Positions 15,947 to 29,066 are shown, numbered from the stretch's first letter. The stretch: DNA of 64,000 nt from Theodoxus fluviatilis (GCA_034096865.1 JAWQFJ010018392.1:1-64000); one strand, 5' to 3'. Translations and numbers: made by a program. Notes: generated by a model not told the origin, from the sequence alone.

Positions 15947-17410
15947 ATTTCATGTACTTGACATGCTCTGTTGCACTTAATATTGTGTTTTTTGTGCACG
16001 TGTGTTTGTCAGCTGCAGCTTTTCTACTTGTTTCACTTGCTACTGTGCCCAACTGGGTGCTTCAGGCCTCAGTGAGTACGCAGTGTGCTTGATGAAAATG
16101 GTATCATGAGCGTTGATATTCCTGTGATAAAAACTGCTTTATTGAACTGTGCTGGATTTCATGTTTTAGTGTATTGTGTTGAAACTGTGGTTGTGCTGCA
16201 GTGTTTGTTCTCTGTTGATGCTTACTTACCTGTTTAGGGGTGGCTGGCTAGCTTCATCCATTTGTATCTCTTATTTGCTGTCATGTTGAAAAGAAACTGT
16301 CTCTGTGAAAATCTATTTCCTTGGTTTATTCATAAAGTAGTTCATCGTGTGTTGAATATGTGGCCTTTGATGTGCTCTGTTCTTGTGCTATGCCTAATGT
16401 GCTGTATTCTACTGAGCAGCATTCAGTGCTTACTGCAGAAGTGTGAGCACTGTATTCTACTACACAATGTTTAATGTTTTGTGCAAAAGTGTGCCGTGCT
16501 TTTTGTTTAATAAGCTGTATTCTGCTTAACATTGTGCTTTGCTTAGTGCTAATTATGCTGTGTTCTGTTCTGCTGAATACATGCTGTCCTTTGTGTTGTG
16601 CTGCCTGATGTAATGTGGTGTATGAAAAATGTAGCCCGGGGTTGTTTTGAACTTGCTAGTGGCAATGATGATGGCTGCAGTGCTATGATTGTGGACCTAA
16701 TAAGTAATTGCACTGTTGCCTCAAACACTGCCCAACAAGCTTGGCAGCTAGGCCCTAACTTCACTGTAGGACACAAAGCTGTGTGCCCACACATACTTCG
16801 CCCACTAATACCCTCATGCAAGTTTAACACCTGGAGGTATTTTTAGCCCTGCCTGACCCAACACAACGAAAAAGAATCTGCCCACATTGGGACCTGCTGT
16901 AGCTCTGTCTCTGTCTCCAACCGTCAGCTTGTGGAAAGATGTTGACTTTACTTGCCATTTGCTGCTAGAGCTGGAATTATCCAGGATGGATAGCTGTGGT
17001 AATGCATTCACTTAATGAAGTTGCTTGATGCTGATATATCCAGTCTTTGTCACATCCAGGCGTGACATTTAATTTGCTTTGATGATATGTTCACATTGCT
17101 GTAAAGATAAATATAGTCTGTTCAGCAGAGCATTGATCAGATTCTTGAATTAGAACCATGTAGTTAGCTCATGTGTTGTCATAATGAAAAATTCATGGCT
17201 GCACAGACATATTCATGATAAGGATATATATGTGTTTTAGAGGTCAGATGCAGAAAACATAAATCTAGTCCAAGTAGGGGTCACAACTATTCTGTACATT
17301 AGATTCTGTTGAATCAGCCTTGCAGAATTAAAAGTAAAATTATTTACCATAGCACTGCTCCATGACCTGGAGTTATGAAAAGTGTAACAAAATTTTGCTA
17401 TGAATAGAGA

Positions 17411-18618
17411 TATATATGTGCACGTCCACGATATTGCCTAACACTATCAAAAACTGGGGGTCTGGGTAAAGACACTTGAATAAAACTATCTAACACAGTC
17501 AGCATGCATATATTTCAAATTTATATGGGTTCTTTAAATGTTTTTGTAATGCTATGACCAATAGTTTTTATAGTTTTGCTTTGCAGAGATTCACAAAAAA
17601 ATAATTAAACTCGTACGAAGCGGAAAAATGGCGCCGAAAAACGGGACATTTTGCGACGCCACTTTTGAATGCTTGTTATCTTGTGCAAATTCACCTTACA
17701 AAGTATAGATTGTGTGAAATAATTCAAGTTCAATTGTTAATTTAGTCATATTTCAGTGGAAAGTCGCCACAAAATAAAAACAGAGGTAGTTCTACCGAAA
17801 TAAAAAAGACCTATGAGTACGTTACTCTCGTTTCTACCACCCTTGCTCAGAGGAAAAAAATCGAAGCCAAACATGTGTACATAAATGTGTTGAAGAGAAG
17901 GTTCAAATTACTTTTCCTTTCATTAGTTTACTCATACAACTGCATAGTTTTATTATTCTTTTGGTATTAACCAATTTCTTGGGACTATTTTGATGGTCAG
18001 CGTCGGTTGTTTCCCTGCGTTACTTACGAAAGGTATGCGTGTACCAAACGTGTTGCTATATTGTTCCGCACTCGAAACGGATACGAAGGAAGCTTTTGTC
18101 ATCCCGCAGTAAATGAACACGTTTATAGAAGGATACGTCATAGTACTCGCGATTTTTGACCAATGAGAAGGCTTCGTTTCCTTCATTTCCTTCTGTTACG
18201 TACGAAAATTTGCTACACATGTGCGAAGCTTTCAGTTCGTTTGATCCGTTCGATCGACCATCTTCATCCAATTTGGGTTAAGTAAGGCATTCTACATTAG
18301 TTTTTTATTAATACAATTCAATAGTTTCGTTCATGGGTCATGAATAAATACTTTATGACTAGTTTTTATCAACGCCATTCTGGTTTTGGTTTCTGGTGTT
18401 TCTTACGAAACTCAATCGTCGCGGAGGAGCTTATCACATCGATTGATTTGGTCAGAATCACATCATGTTTGTTTTCATAGAACTAATTTGATGTTCCCTC
18501 ATGCTAGATATCAAAATAATACCTTTTATAATGATATACGCATGTGATCGTCTCGCTGGTTACAAAGAAACCAAACACAGGTATGTCCCACCTAGTGTTA
18601 GGCAATATCGTGGACGTG

Positions 18619-18628
<10 letters not shown>
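17411..18628. mobile_element. 1.2-kb element with perfect 36-bp terminal inverted repeats
   Basis: Bases 17411-17446 (TATATATGTGCACGTCCACG...) and 18593-18628 are exact reverse complements over 36 bp. The interior differs from the surrounding intron: it is richer in CpG and has several TTACGAA-like words (near 18023, 18195, 18405). It encodes no recognisable transposase, only short frames such as the minus frame 17953-18186. The ends begin in alternating TA, so insertion at a TA target (Tc1/mariner-like) is possible, but no target duplication can be read. An uncharacterised non-autonomous DNA transposon is the best reading. Confidence 0.75.

Positions 18629-18655
<27 letters not shown>
18622..18655. 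repeat. (AT)n microsatellite at the transposon end
   Basis: An alternating TA run of about 32 bp grows directly out of the right terminal repeat, whose last bases are already TATATA. Confidence 0.9.
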
Positions 18656-18658
<3 letters not shown>

Positions 18659-18977
18659 AGATTAGGTATGTGAGAGGATAAACAGTCAGGAAACTGCCCA
18701 GCCCTCTCTAACTAGGCTTATGTAGTGTGGCTGTGTGGAAATGTGATGTTAACATCTACATTGCCCACTGCACCTGCAGGCCTGCAGAAATAGTACTGCA
18801 ATACTGACACCGTGACAGGAGCTTGCATTGAGTTGAGTGTGTGAAATATGCATGAGCCCAGGCACAGCGTTTTGTCTGGCTCTGGGTGCCTGCAGCCCTA
18901 GCTGTCATAAGCTTGCCCAGGCATGTCAGTGCTGGAGATTTTGCAGGGAGATATGTGGGTGGGTTGAGGTGGAAGTG

Positions 18978-19016
<39 letters not shown>
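18978..19016. repeat. (TG)n microsatellite
   Basis: About 38 bp of TG dinucleotides. Confidence 0.95.
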
Positions 19017-19017
<1 letters not shown>

Positions 19018-19627
19018 TGAGGGTGGGGGTGGTGTATGTGTGGAGAGGATGGGCTGCATCAGTCAGGTGGAATTGTAGTAGTTTGAGGGTCTATATTGAG
19101 AGAACAAAATCTGTTTCTACTTATTGTACATAGATATAGTACAAGTTAAGGGAATAATCTTGCATGCACGCACATGTAAATTATTAGTATGTGCACTTGT
19201 GAAGGTGTGTGTATCTAAAGCTTATGTTTATACCAGTCTTGGACAGTAAGCATGGACTCCGTGAGAAGGTTCTGTTGTTTAGTTTTTGTTTACTATTGTG
19301 TATTTCTGGTGAAGAACACATTAGGGCACCTCCATCACTTATCAGCACTAGTAGAAATGGTGGCTGTTGGATGTGTGTGTTGGAATGCTGCATTCTTTTC
19401 TTGAGTTCCACTGACCCCACTGCCTGCAAAGGATGCTGGTGCAGTGCTCTGCCTGCCTGCCTGCCTGCCTGCCCACAGCTGTGTGTGCCAGGTGCATGCC
19501 AGCAGGGAGAGGGTTGCAGGTGTGTGCAGGTGATGCTGATGTGTTGGGGCGGTGAGGGGATGTGTCTCCAGGATGAGGCAATCAATAGCACAGGATGCCC
19601 TAAGAGGATCTCCAGGTCTTCACAGGG

Positions 19628-19680
19628 GGGGAGGGGGAGACAACAACAATAACAGTTTATTATGCAGGCCTTTGGCCCAT
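19628..19680 (-). mobile_element. Short LINE 3'-end remnant
   Basis: A G/A-rich tract is followed by AACAGTTTATTATGCAGGCC and then TTTGGCCCATTACA. This matches the shared 3'-end motif that borders AG microsatellites at 6185 and 58302. On the minus strand it reads TAATGGGCC...GGCC...AATAAA. No coding part was recognised. Confidence 0.5.
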
Positions 19681-19989
19681 TACAATTGAATACGATATAT
19701 GACATAGCCAAAACAAATCATTTGGAGACATTACTAATGTGAGAGCACATTTCATCTCATGAAAAAACTGGAGGCTCCTCTTTGGTAACATACTATGCAC
19801 ATTAGATGAAAAAGGAATTCCTTACAACAGACTCAATAGATTCTGCTCTTGTTTTAAAAGCATAGTACTAATAAGTGCTCATGTCAAGTATAATACATGG
19901 CTCTTTTACAGAAAACAGCTGTACATGTGGTTCAACATTGTTATGTTGAACTTGAGAGAGAGAGAGAGTCTTTTTTTGTTGTTGCAAGA

Positions 19990-20545
19990 ATTGATCCCTC
20001 CAGGTTTACTGGAGGTCCTACAGACTTTATCTGTCTGTGTGTGTGTGTGTCTGTGTGTGTGTCTGTCTGTCCCGACTCCACGGCTTATATCTCAAAAACT
20101 ACTGGACGGATTTCCTTGAGATTTTGCACACTAACTGGAAGTTAGGTCCGATTGAATATTATCAAATTTTCAGAATCGAGGTTTGAAAAGAAAGTGACTT
20201 TTTTACATTTCGGTGTTGCAATGAAAAGATACAACAGACTCCATTTGCAAAATGTGTGATGTCATCATTTGACGTCGAATAACATGAAGTCATTTGCGAG
20301 GAGATTTTTGAGAAGGGTGAATTTGGAGAACATTGGTGAAGGAGAAAGAAAGATTTTTTACGATGCGGGTCGTTTGTATCCTGGACGTTTTGTACCTAGT
20401 CGTTTCGTACCCTAACCGGTTAGAGTTAGGGTTAGGGTTAGAGTAGAAAAGGTACGAATCGACTAAATGAGGTGCACAACGACTAGGCTACGAAACGTCC
20501 TGTATTCGATTTTTTATCCCTCCAGGTTTACTGAAGGCCCTCGCA
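19990..20545. repeat. Dispersed repeat bounded by direct repeats, interrupted by a foldback element
   Basis: The motif TCCCTCCAGGTTTACTG occurs at about 19997 and again at about 20519 in direct orientation. Between them lie TG/TCTG repeats, a stretch beginning TCTCAAAAACTACTGGACGG that I associate with widespread invertebrate repeats, and an imperfect palindrome at 20363-20512. The palindrome arms share GGACGTTT(T/C)GTA and CCTAGTCGTT. Its centre has three TTAGGG-like units near 20418. Confidence 0.5.
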
Positions 20546-23434
20546 GCTGTATTGGGGGGTTTTTAATGCCAAAACCTGGAGGTTCAGCGCCAGTGGTTTT
20601 TATATCTATTATTGCTGGATGCTGTCTGGTGAAATTGCTAAGAGGAAATTATTTGATTTGCTGTCAAGAGCATGGCTTGGAATACAGATCAAACTTGTAC
20701 AACGTGCTGACAAGACTATGTGTTGACGTGCTGACAGGACTATGTGTTGACATAAACAGCCACCACCCTGTCAATCATGTGTGTGTAGGGACAGTTATTT
20801 GTAGGTGTGGACTCAGCACAATACTGAGCCAAACTTGCCATTCAGTGACTTGCCCATACTTTTGCCTGATTTGACCCTCTTAGCCCCAGACATGGAAACT
20901 CGGATAGGTCTCTAGATTTCAGAGGAAATTTGTGTTGTTGTTTGCGTACACAGTGAGTTGCAAAGAAAGCCCGTTGCAAAGCAGATGTTAGTGAAACTCG
21001 GCAGACGCACTGCTCTCCTGTTCTGCTACCATTCCATATGTTCAGATACGCATGGCGCAAAGGAAAACTGGTCATACACAGGAAAATTGTCAACACAATG
21101 AGTTCTAAAAAGGTGTGGTAAGTAAGCAGGGAGTAGACAGGAAGAAATAACAGTGTGAGGGTTTCGCAAAGCATGCCAAATAGTCTTAAGTGTGTTTACC
21201 TTTCGGAAGCAAGTGTTCTGCACCGGTCACACACATCTTGCTGGTCTTATAATGTCACAATATTATCCAGGTGGACGCAAGCAGGAATTTCTCTTTCACA
21301 GAAACATTCCATCAAGTAGCAAGGCCTGTTCATCTAATGTATTTCACAGTCACCACTTCAATAAGGCCTATGTCCATGTGCACTATATCCCCAACATCTA
21401 CAACTCTTGTAAGGCATAATCAGTGGGTCATAGTAGGGCTGTCTCGTGCAGGTGTGTGGCTGGTGTCTCGTAGGTGGAAATATTGTTTGAGTGAAAATTC
21501 TGATTTTTGTCATCATGGTGCTGATCCATTGGTTGTTGAAGCATAGCTCAGTTGACCAGTAACACCACATAATGAGGTTTCTGGTTGATTCACTTCATGA
21601 TGAGTACAGCAATGTCTGCTCCCATTTCCTCAGATGTTGTCTCCTCCCACACTGGATCTTCATAGCCTCTTTCAGCTGCTTTCGGCGCAGAGTGTTGGTT
21701 GGTCTCAGCAGCAGCCAAATCAAAGACGAGTTGGGGCAAAAACAAGAAGAAGAAATCCAAAATGGATACTTAAATTGCAAGGTTGTGTCGTAGTCCAACA
21801 TCCATGTCGAATGGCTGAACATTGACGGGCTGGGTGGTGGCAGTCCGCCATTTTGTCTGGAGGTTGGCCAGTGGAATCCGACTCATTTTCTTCCTCTCCT
21901 TAATCTTCTGAACCCTCAGATATGTCTACATGTGACTCTTTGTCCATTTCTTCCTTCAATTTGTCCTTTTCAGACATAATTTAGTGTAATATATCTTTGT
22001 ACCAAGCCTCGAATTCAGACTACTCTCCACTGAACGAAGCCAGTTTACAACTTGTGTCACGAGTGAGGCAAACAAGAGCAAATGGCACTCCTTGCTTGTC
22101 ATTCCCAGGCTTTTGGAAGCCAGGAAATGTAATACAATCTGCAGTGGTCATTCCTCTGTGGAGCTAATATAAACTTTCTCACTGCCAGACTCTTATAGAA
22201 GTGGAAACAGATGTTAAAGACAGCCACCCAAGGCTTGCCTACTTTTAAGATCATGGTAGATGTAACAAATTTTAATGTCTGGGGCTAAGAGGGTTGACTG
22301 AAAACGGCACAGCTTGACTATTTCTACCCTATTGGTCTTTGTTACTAAGTAAAAGAGGAATAAATGTATCATATAATCATGACAAAATTAGAAAAGAAAA
22401 TATTTTATTTCAACGTTTCCCCCAGATGGAAGCAGATTAAATGGCGACCAAATCGAGGACACGCTTCACCTACCTACTTCGTTACCCCTGTGGGAAAAAT
22501 ACTCTTGAGAGAAAATAAAAAGGTGTGGACCGACCCCGGCACCCCATTCTTTACTCTTGAGAGAACACAATGTGGATTCACCTTATCAGCTTCATTAACT
22601 AAGTGTGTTTGAACTTCCTTCTGTGATCAATTGTGTCTTTGCTATCACCAGTATTGTGTGATTCATGGCTAAAATGTGTCTAACGCAAGTAACATTTCAT
22701 GTCCACCGACAAGCTGTTGTCAACTTTCTACTTTCAGCTGCTAATTAGCTGACCTCACTGATCTGCATAAATGAGTAACATAGCCAAGGGCTGAAAGCTT
22801 GAAAAATATTCATCGGAAGTAGTAGCTACCCATGAGAGCTGCATTAGGGGTGGCAAAACTATAAAATATGCATTTCATGTTCATGTGTTACGAACATTCA
22901 TTGCTTTCAAAAGTTGCACTGGAAGCCCGAAGTTAACCTTTCATACTGTGAAGGTTTGTAAAGATAAACTTGTTTTCCTTTTTCCTGATTTAGGCATGCC
23001 TGTGCCATATTTAAAAATAGGATTTCATTCATTTCAAACACTGTAAAATTTTGATGCTCATGTCCTCATTTTATGGCTCAGTATCGTGCACATCCACAGG
23101 TGTAGTATATGCTTGTGTTCAGACAGTGATCAATATATCTAGTAGGTTGATTAATTAAGGCAGTAAGTTGTTTGATGTTGTGTAATTTAAGCCTCTGTCT
23201 AGTGTAAACTGAGGGACAGTCCCAATGGTCAGATAAAAAGATGGGTTGCAAGTCTGTGCATTAGTATATTCCAGCTTGTGTCAAGTTTTCAGTGGTGGCA
23301 TTTGGATCCATCACTTCATGTGTACATACCAATTGACAGTTTTGATATCTGAATTAGTTGTCATTCATACTCCATATTCTTTGTGTTACAAGTTAGATTT
23401 GATCCTTTCATCACAAAGAAGGAGAGACAGATGG

Positions 23435-23466
23435 AGGGGCAGGCAGGCAGGCAGGCAGGCAGGCAG
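23435..23466. repeat. (GGCA)n tetranucleotide microsatellite
   Basis: About seven GGCA units. The inverse motif (CTGC)n occurs at 19449-19473. Confidence 0.9.
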
Positions 23467-24006
23467 AGAACTCTGATGATGGTACATCTTCCTTGCTTCA
23501 TGAACTTTCTGCCAGCAGTGGGATACTTGCACTCCCATTGTAATGTACTTCTAGTTGAGATGCAGTCCTCTGCATGGTCAGGTCCATGGTGGATGTGTAT
23601 GGAGCAACAGCCTGTGGGTATGGTTGAATCTCCCCAAACATGTGTTTCTAGACCCTGTGCTTGCTTGCTCTCCACTCAGCACTTTAGGTCAAGTATTGGA
23701 TGTATAAAGCCTGGTCTGAAGATTTGTGTGGGCACAAGTTGGAATAGTGCTCAGGGAGGTGACATACAACAGTTCATTGCAAGCCATTTACTACTGCTCC
23801 TGTCTGTGAAGACACAATTTTCTTCAAGCACTTTTGTTTCACAGCTGCCTGTGATGAGTTTTTTATTCCTCATCCCACCACCATCACCCCTTACCCTACC
23901 CTCAATGTGTGTTGTGAAATTTCTTTCAGCTTGGAATTTATTTTTTTCTGCAAAGGCTTTGCCACAGACTGATATTGTGGCAAACAGACTCCTTATTCAT
24001 ATTGTT

Positions 24007-24897
24007 GACTCACATGCGAAGCAAAAGTGAGTCTATGTACTGAGCCGTGTCGTCCGTCCGTCCGGGCGTCCGTCCGGGCGTCCGTCCGGGCGTCCGTAAA
24101 AAACTTAAACGTTGGATTTTTCTCGGAGACTATTAAGTCTATCAACACCAAATGTGGCATGATGGTGTATGATGACAAGGCCTCAAAAAACATACATAGT
24201 GACTTGACCTTGCTTCAAGGTCAAGGTCACAGGAGCCATAAATGTGGTCTCAAAAACAGTCATTTTTCACATTTTCCCAATTTTCTCCCACGTTATTGAG
24301 AATGGCGACCTTAGCTACAAGTGGTATATAGGTCAAAGCAAGCCCTATCTTTTGATACCAGTTTGGTTGACCTTGCTTCAAGGTCAAGGTCACAGGAGCT
24401 CTTCAAAGTTGGATTGTATACATATTTTGAAGTGACCTTGACCCTGAACTATGGAAGATAACTGTTTCAAACTTAATAATTATGTGGGGCACATGTTATA
24501 CTTTCATCATGAGACACATTTGGTCACATATCATCAAGGTCAAGGTCACTTTGACCCTTATGAAATGTGACCAAAATGGGGTAGTGAACCACTAAAAGTG
24601 ACTATATAAAAAAAAAGGTGTGGTTTTATATAGCGACTTACACCCTTGTCTGGGTCTCATGGTAGAAAGTGCCAATAAGCACCATTGTACTTCCTATGTC
24701 TTGAATTAACAGCTTTGTGTTGCATGATCTTGGATGACCTTGACCTTGGGTCAAGGTCACATGTAATTTGGTAGGAAAAATATGTAAAGCATTTCTTAGT
24801 GTATGAATGTCATTGGTAGGTTTAGTTGTTTGACCTTGACCTTGAAGGTCACCTGAAGGTCAAGGTCATATAAAGGTCAAGGTCAAGCATGTGAGTC
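24007..24897. mobile_element. Dispersed repeat rich in TCAAGGTCA nuclear-receptor half-sites
   Basis: The block begins with GACTCACATGC and ends with the reverse complement GCATGTGAGTC, so it has 11-bp inverted ends. Near its start are (TCCG)n-like units (24048-24098). It then carries about 13 exact TCAAGGTCA or TGACCTTGA words, for example at 24215, 24221, 24378, 24384, 24433, 24534, 24540, 24735, 24751, 24831, 24837, 24860 and 24877, often in overlapping pairs. A 30-bp segment containing TGACCTTGCTTCAAGGTCAA is present twice (near 24204 and 24368). TCAAGGTCA is the extended half-site of monomer-binding ERR and NR5A/FTZ-F1 receptors. No transposase is present. Confidence 0.65.
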
Positions 24898-27009
24898 GTA
24901 TGGGCTTTGCCCTTCTTGTTTTGGGTTTGATTTCATGAAAATAATTTTTTAATTAATGTATTGAATGTATTTTATAAATTATACTGTGTTTTTATGTTTG
25001 CAGCTTTACAGTTGAAATATGAAGTAGTTTTTGTTTTTAACATACATGTGTATACATCTATGTATTTTTGCTGCTTATCTTCTCCCTTGTTTTTGCTTTC
25101 TTGTTGTTTGAGTTGCTTGGTGACTGCTAGATTTTTATTTTGTGTTTCCTTTTTTCAGTTTGAACACTTCAGGAGAAGCAGAGGGCGATGATGATAAATG
25201 TAGGCAGGGCAAGGCCTCAACCCTTTCAGGTACTGCAGTTGAAAAATTTGGGTTGCTGACCTTAACTTTCACCACCAAGAAATTAATATGCCTGCCTTGA
25301 AAACCTTACTAACCAGATTGCCTTGGGAGCGTTTGAGCTCTGTTTTCTAACTAGAAAGCATGGAATTTCCTGAGTGAACAGCTTCTGACTGACCCTCTGG
25401 GCTCAGTGAGTCCACAGACTGCACTCTAGGGCCTGCATCTGTCATGAATTTGGAATGTCCCACACCCTCATCCTTTGAAGGCATGTGTGCTTGACACATG
25501 GCACTGAGAGTCAACTTATGCATAACACTCTTCTTGAAGCTGCAGGGGGCTGTGGTTATGGCTTAACTGAGGGACTTTTTGCTTCTCAAAACTGACACTA
25601 ATCATCTACTAACTAGAATCTTCACCATGTGTTCATCTAGCTAGCATACTTGAATGTGCCTTGTCTTCTGTTTCAGTATCTAGTTTCTGTCATATTTATC
25701 CCAAAACATTTCCTGACATGGAGGAAAATAAATTATATTTCAAGCTGATTTTCAACTATTTATGAGCTGTACAATGTTGATTTAAAAGAATGATAGAGAT
25801 GCTAGTGACATGAGTTAAACTGTTTTAAATGGTAAATGTAAGATAAGAAATGATGAGTAGAATGAAGTATCACTTGCAAGGAGGGGGCTGACTACCACTT
25901 TTTGCCTTGTTCATTTCTGAAGCTTGCATATATATGATTTTTACTGGACTGCCTGCATGCCCTGTGTCTAGAAACACTGGTGTTGAGGTGACAGTGCCCC
26001 CGCTCCCCCACCCCCACCCCCACCCCACCCCCCCACCCACCCCACCCCCCTTGACTGGTACCCTGCCTTGGCTTGCATGCCCTTTGTGCTAGAAGTCTAC
26101 AAAGCTTCATTTGACATCTTTCAGTTTGTTCACCTGCCACTACATCCTGATTGTTTTCCAACATCCCACCCACCCCCCACTCCCTTTTTTTGTTTCTTCC
26201 TTCCCCCCCTTGATGCATGAAGTATTTTCTCTTGTTGTTGTTTGTTGAAGTGTAATATCTTTTGGATTTATTCTTTTATGTTCACACATGACTTGATTGC
26301 AGTTTTGTAAGGATGACAACATATATAGCCACACACAAGCTTGTGACTGCTGGAGAAAAATGTTACAGAGGCCTATCTCTTCTTGCTGCCAGGGAAATAT
26401 ATTGACTGTTATGCCAGTCTCAGTGCAGGTGATGAGATTCTTCAGGATTAATTTGCGTGTAATGGACAGACAGACACCCTTCATGTGTCTTTACACCAAG
26501 TTGGACCTGATGTTGTGAATGTGAACAATAAGAGGCCCTGTGACACTCAAGCTCACAGACACATGCACACATGCAGGCACATGTACACACAGGCACCTAT
26601 TCATGCACATGTATGTGCAAACATGCACACACTTACGCTAACACACACAGGGAACACACATACAAAGGAATGGAATATATGTTTGAGCAGAATTAATTGT
26701 TTTCACCTACAGGTCTTCTTGCATTAAATCTATTTTGAATGTGATACCATTTGTTCCCACAAAGTGATCTCTGTACATGATGTAGATCGTAGATGTAACA
26801 GCTGGAGACAGATCCAGTTTTGCATGAATTGCCAGCAAGTGTAAGGAATGTGATACATAGAATATCTTAATCTTTCAATCCGTTGTGAATTAGTGAGGAA
26901 TTGGAAGAAAACAACTGGTGGCTGTGTTTTCAACAGCATCATCAAATATGCAAATTGATGCACCCATCTATCCCAGACCTTTGTTGAAAAGAGTTATTGT
27001 TTTCTGTTA

Positions 27010-27182
27010 TGTGATGCACCCACATATCTCCGTAAAGCTGTTATGTGATGCACCCATATATCTCCGTAAAGCTGTTATGTGATGCACCCACATATCTCCG
27101 TAAAGCTGTTATGTGATGCACCCATATATCTCCGTAAAGCTGTTATGTGATGCACCCATATATCTCCGTAAAGCTGTTATGG
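27010..27182. repeat. 34-bp tandem repeat
   Basis: Five copies of a 34-bp unit built around ATGCACCCATATATCTCCGT (CATATA and CACATA variants alternate). It shares the ATGCAxCCACATATC core with the adjoining 63-bp array, so both probably derive from one ancestral satellite. Confidence 0.93.
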
Positions 27183-27194
27183 AAAATGAGTAAC

Positions 27195-28170
27195 TGTTTT
27201 CCATGTGCGCGATGCAGCCACATATCCCCATAAGGCCATTGTTAAAAAGGAATTAGCTGCTTTCTGTGTGTGCGATGCAGCCACATATCCCCATAAGGCC
27301 ATTGTTAAAAAGGAATTAGCTGCTTTCTGTGTGTGCGATGCAGCCACATATCCCCATAAGGCCATTGTTAAAAAGGAATTAGCTGCTTTCTGTGTGTGCG
27401 ATGCAGCCACATATCCCCATAAGGCCATTGTTAAAAAGGAATTAGCTGCTTTCTGTGTGTGTGATGCAGCCACATATCCCCATAAGGCCATTGTTAAAAA
27501 GGAATTAGCTGCTTTCTGTGTGCGCGGTGCAGCCACATATCCCCATAAGGCCATTGTTAAAAAGGAATTAGCTGCTTTCTTTGTGTGTGATGCAGCCACA
27601 TATCCCCATAAGGCCATTGTTAAAAAGGAATTAGCTGCTTTCTGTGTGTGTGATGCAGCCACATATCCCCATAAGGCCATTGTTAAAAAGGAATTAGCTG
27701 CTTTCTGTGTGCGCGATGCAGCCACATATCCCCATAAGGCCATTGTTAAAAAGGAATTAGCTGCTTTCTTTGTGTGTGATGCACCCACATATCCCTTAGA
27801 GCTGTTATTGAAAAGGAATTACCGTTTTCAATGTGTATGATGCACCCATCTATTCCCATAGAGCCATTGTTGAAAATGAGTTGCTGCTTTCTGTGTGTGT
27901 GATGCACCCACATATCCCCATTGAGCCATTGTTGAATAGGAGTTGCTGTTTTCTGTGTATGTGATGTACCCACGTAACCTGAAAGATGTTATTGGAGTTG
28001 CTATTTTCTCTGTGTGTGTGATGCACCCGCATATCCCCATAGAGCCATTGTTGAAAAGGAGCTGCTGTTTTCAGTGTGTGGGATGCATCCACATCACCCC
28101 AGAGCTGTCATTGAAAAGGAGTTGCTGTTTTCTCAGTGTGTGATGCACCCACATATCCCCATTGTTGAAG
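27195..28170. repeat. 63-bp satellite array with diverged flank
   Basis: Nine near-identical 63-bp units run from about 27205 to 27780, with a core of ATGCAGCCACATATCCCCAT followed by AAGGCCATTGTTAAAAAGGA. More diverged copies of about 60 bp run to 28170. Because 63 is a multiple of three and the unit lacks stops, both strands carry open frames of about 200 codons with a 21-residue period. This is a repeat artefact and not a gene: there is no start context, and copies differ at silent and non-silent sites alike. Confidence 0.95.
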
Positions 28171-28768
28171 AAGAGTCCTTTTTTTGCTATGTGTGTGCCT
28201 ACAGCAAATCGGCTGACGTGGTAAGCATGGAAACCAAGGTTGATGGCCGGATTAATGGTTGGGAATATTGATGACATATTTTGTCTTTTCGACTCTTTTG
28301 CAGCACTTACCTAGGCTGATTCACTATTGCGCTGTCTGCCGAGTGGTCAGTTCTTTTTTTGTTGCATCAGTCATCTGTCTTCACTTAGTTCATTCCACTG
28401 CAGAAACCAGTGATGTATAACCATGGGTAATGAGAAGAATAGGGAGGAAATTTTAAGCTCTTCAAGATCGTTGGGAGAAGAGGTTTGGTGAAGAATGCCA
28501 TTCCCCATTCTGATTTGCCATGTTGGCATTTGTTGATTTGTAACCCAGAGCAGAAGAGACAATGTTAATTTCATTCTCAGTATCACATTAATTTTTTGAA
28601 AAATAATCAAATCATGGATTCTATGAAACAATCCTATAAACAGACACCTAACTGAATAGTTTGTATATTTCTAGAGTCATAGTGAAGAACTTCTCATGGA
28701 AAAGAAGGGTTTCGTAGAAAAAGGCCCTGAAACTGATACAATTTGCCAAAGTTGCCCCTGGAGCCTCC

Positions 28769-29066
28769 CCATGTCTCCAATCCAAACTGACTTGAGTTAC
28801 AAACCTGGCTGTCTCCAATCCAAATTGACTTGAGTTACAAACCTGGCTGTCTCCAATCCAAACTGACTTGAGTTACAAACCTGGCTGTCTCTAGTCCAAA
28901 CTGACTTGAGTTACAAACCTGGCTGTCTCCAATCCAAACTGACTTGAGTTACAAACCTGGCTGTCTCCAATCCAAACTGACTTGAGTTACAAACCTGGCT
29001 GTCTCTAGTCCAAATTGACTTGAGTTAAAAACCTGGCTGTCTCTAGTTCAAACTGACTCAAGGGAC
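28769..29066. repeat. 38-bp tandem repeat
   Basis: Seven to eight copies of a 38-bp unit containing CTGTCTCCAATCCAAACTGA and TTGAGTTACAAACCTGG. The last two copies are diverged (CTAGTCC, AAGGGACAAAC). Confidence 0.93.

Noticed and set aside
27177..27840. Open frames of about 200 codons on both strands with a 21-residue repeat
   Set aside because: They are translations of a 63-bp satellite with no stop codon. Openness on both strands and array-like variation point to a repeat, not a protein.
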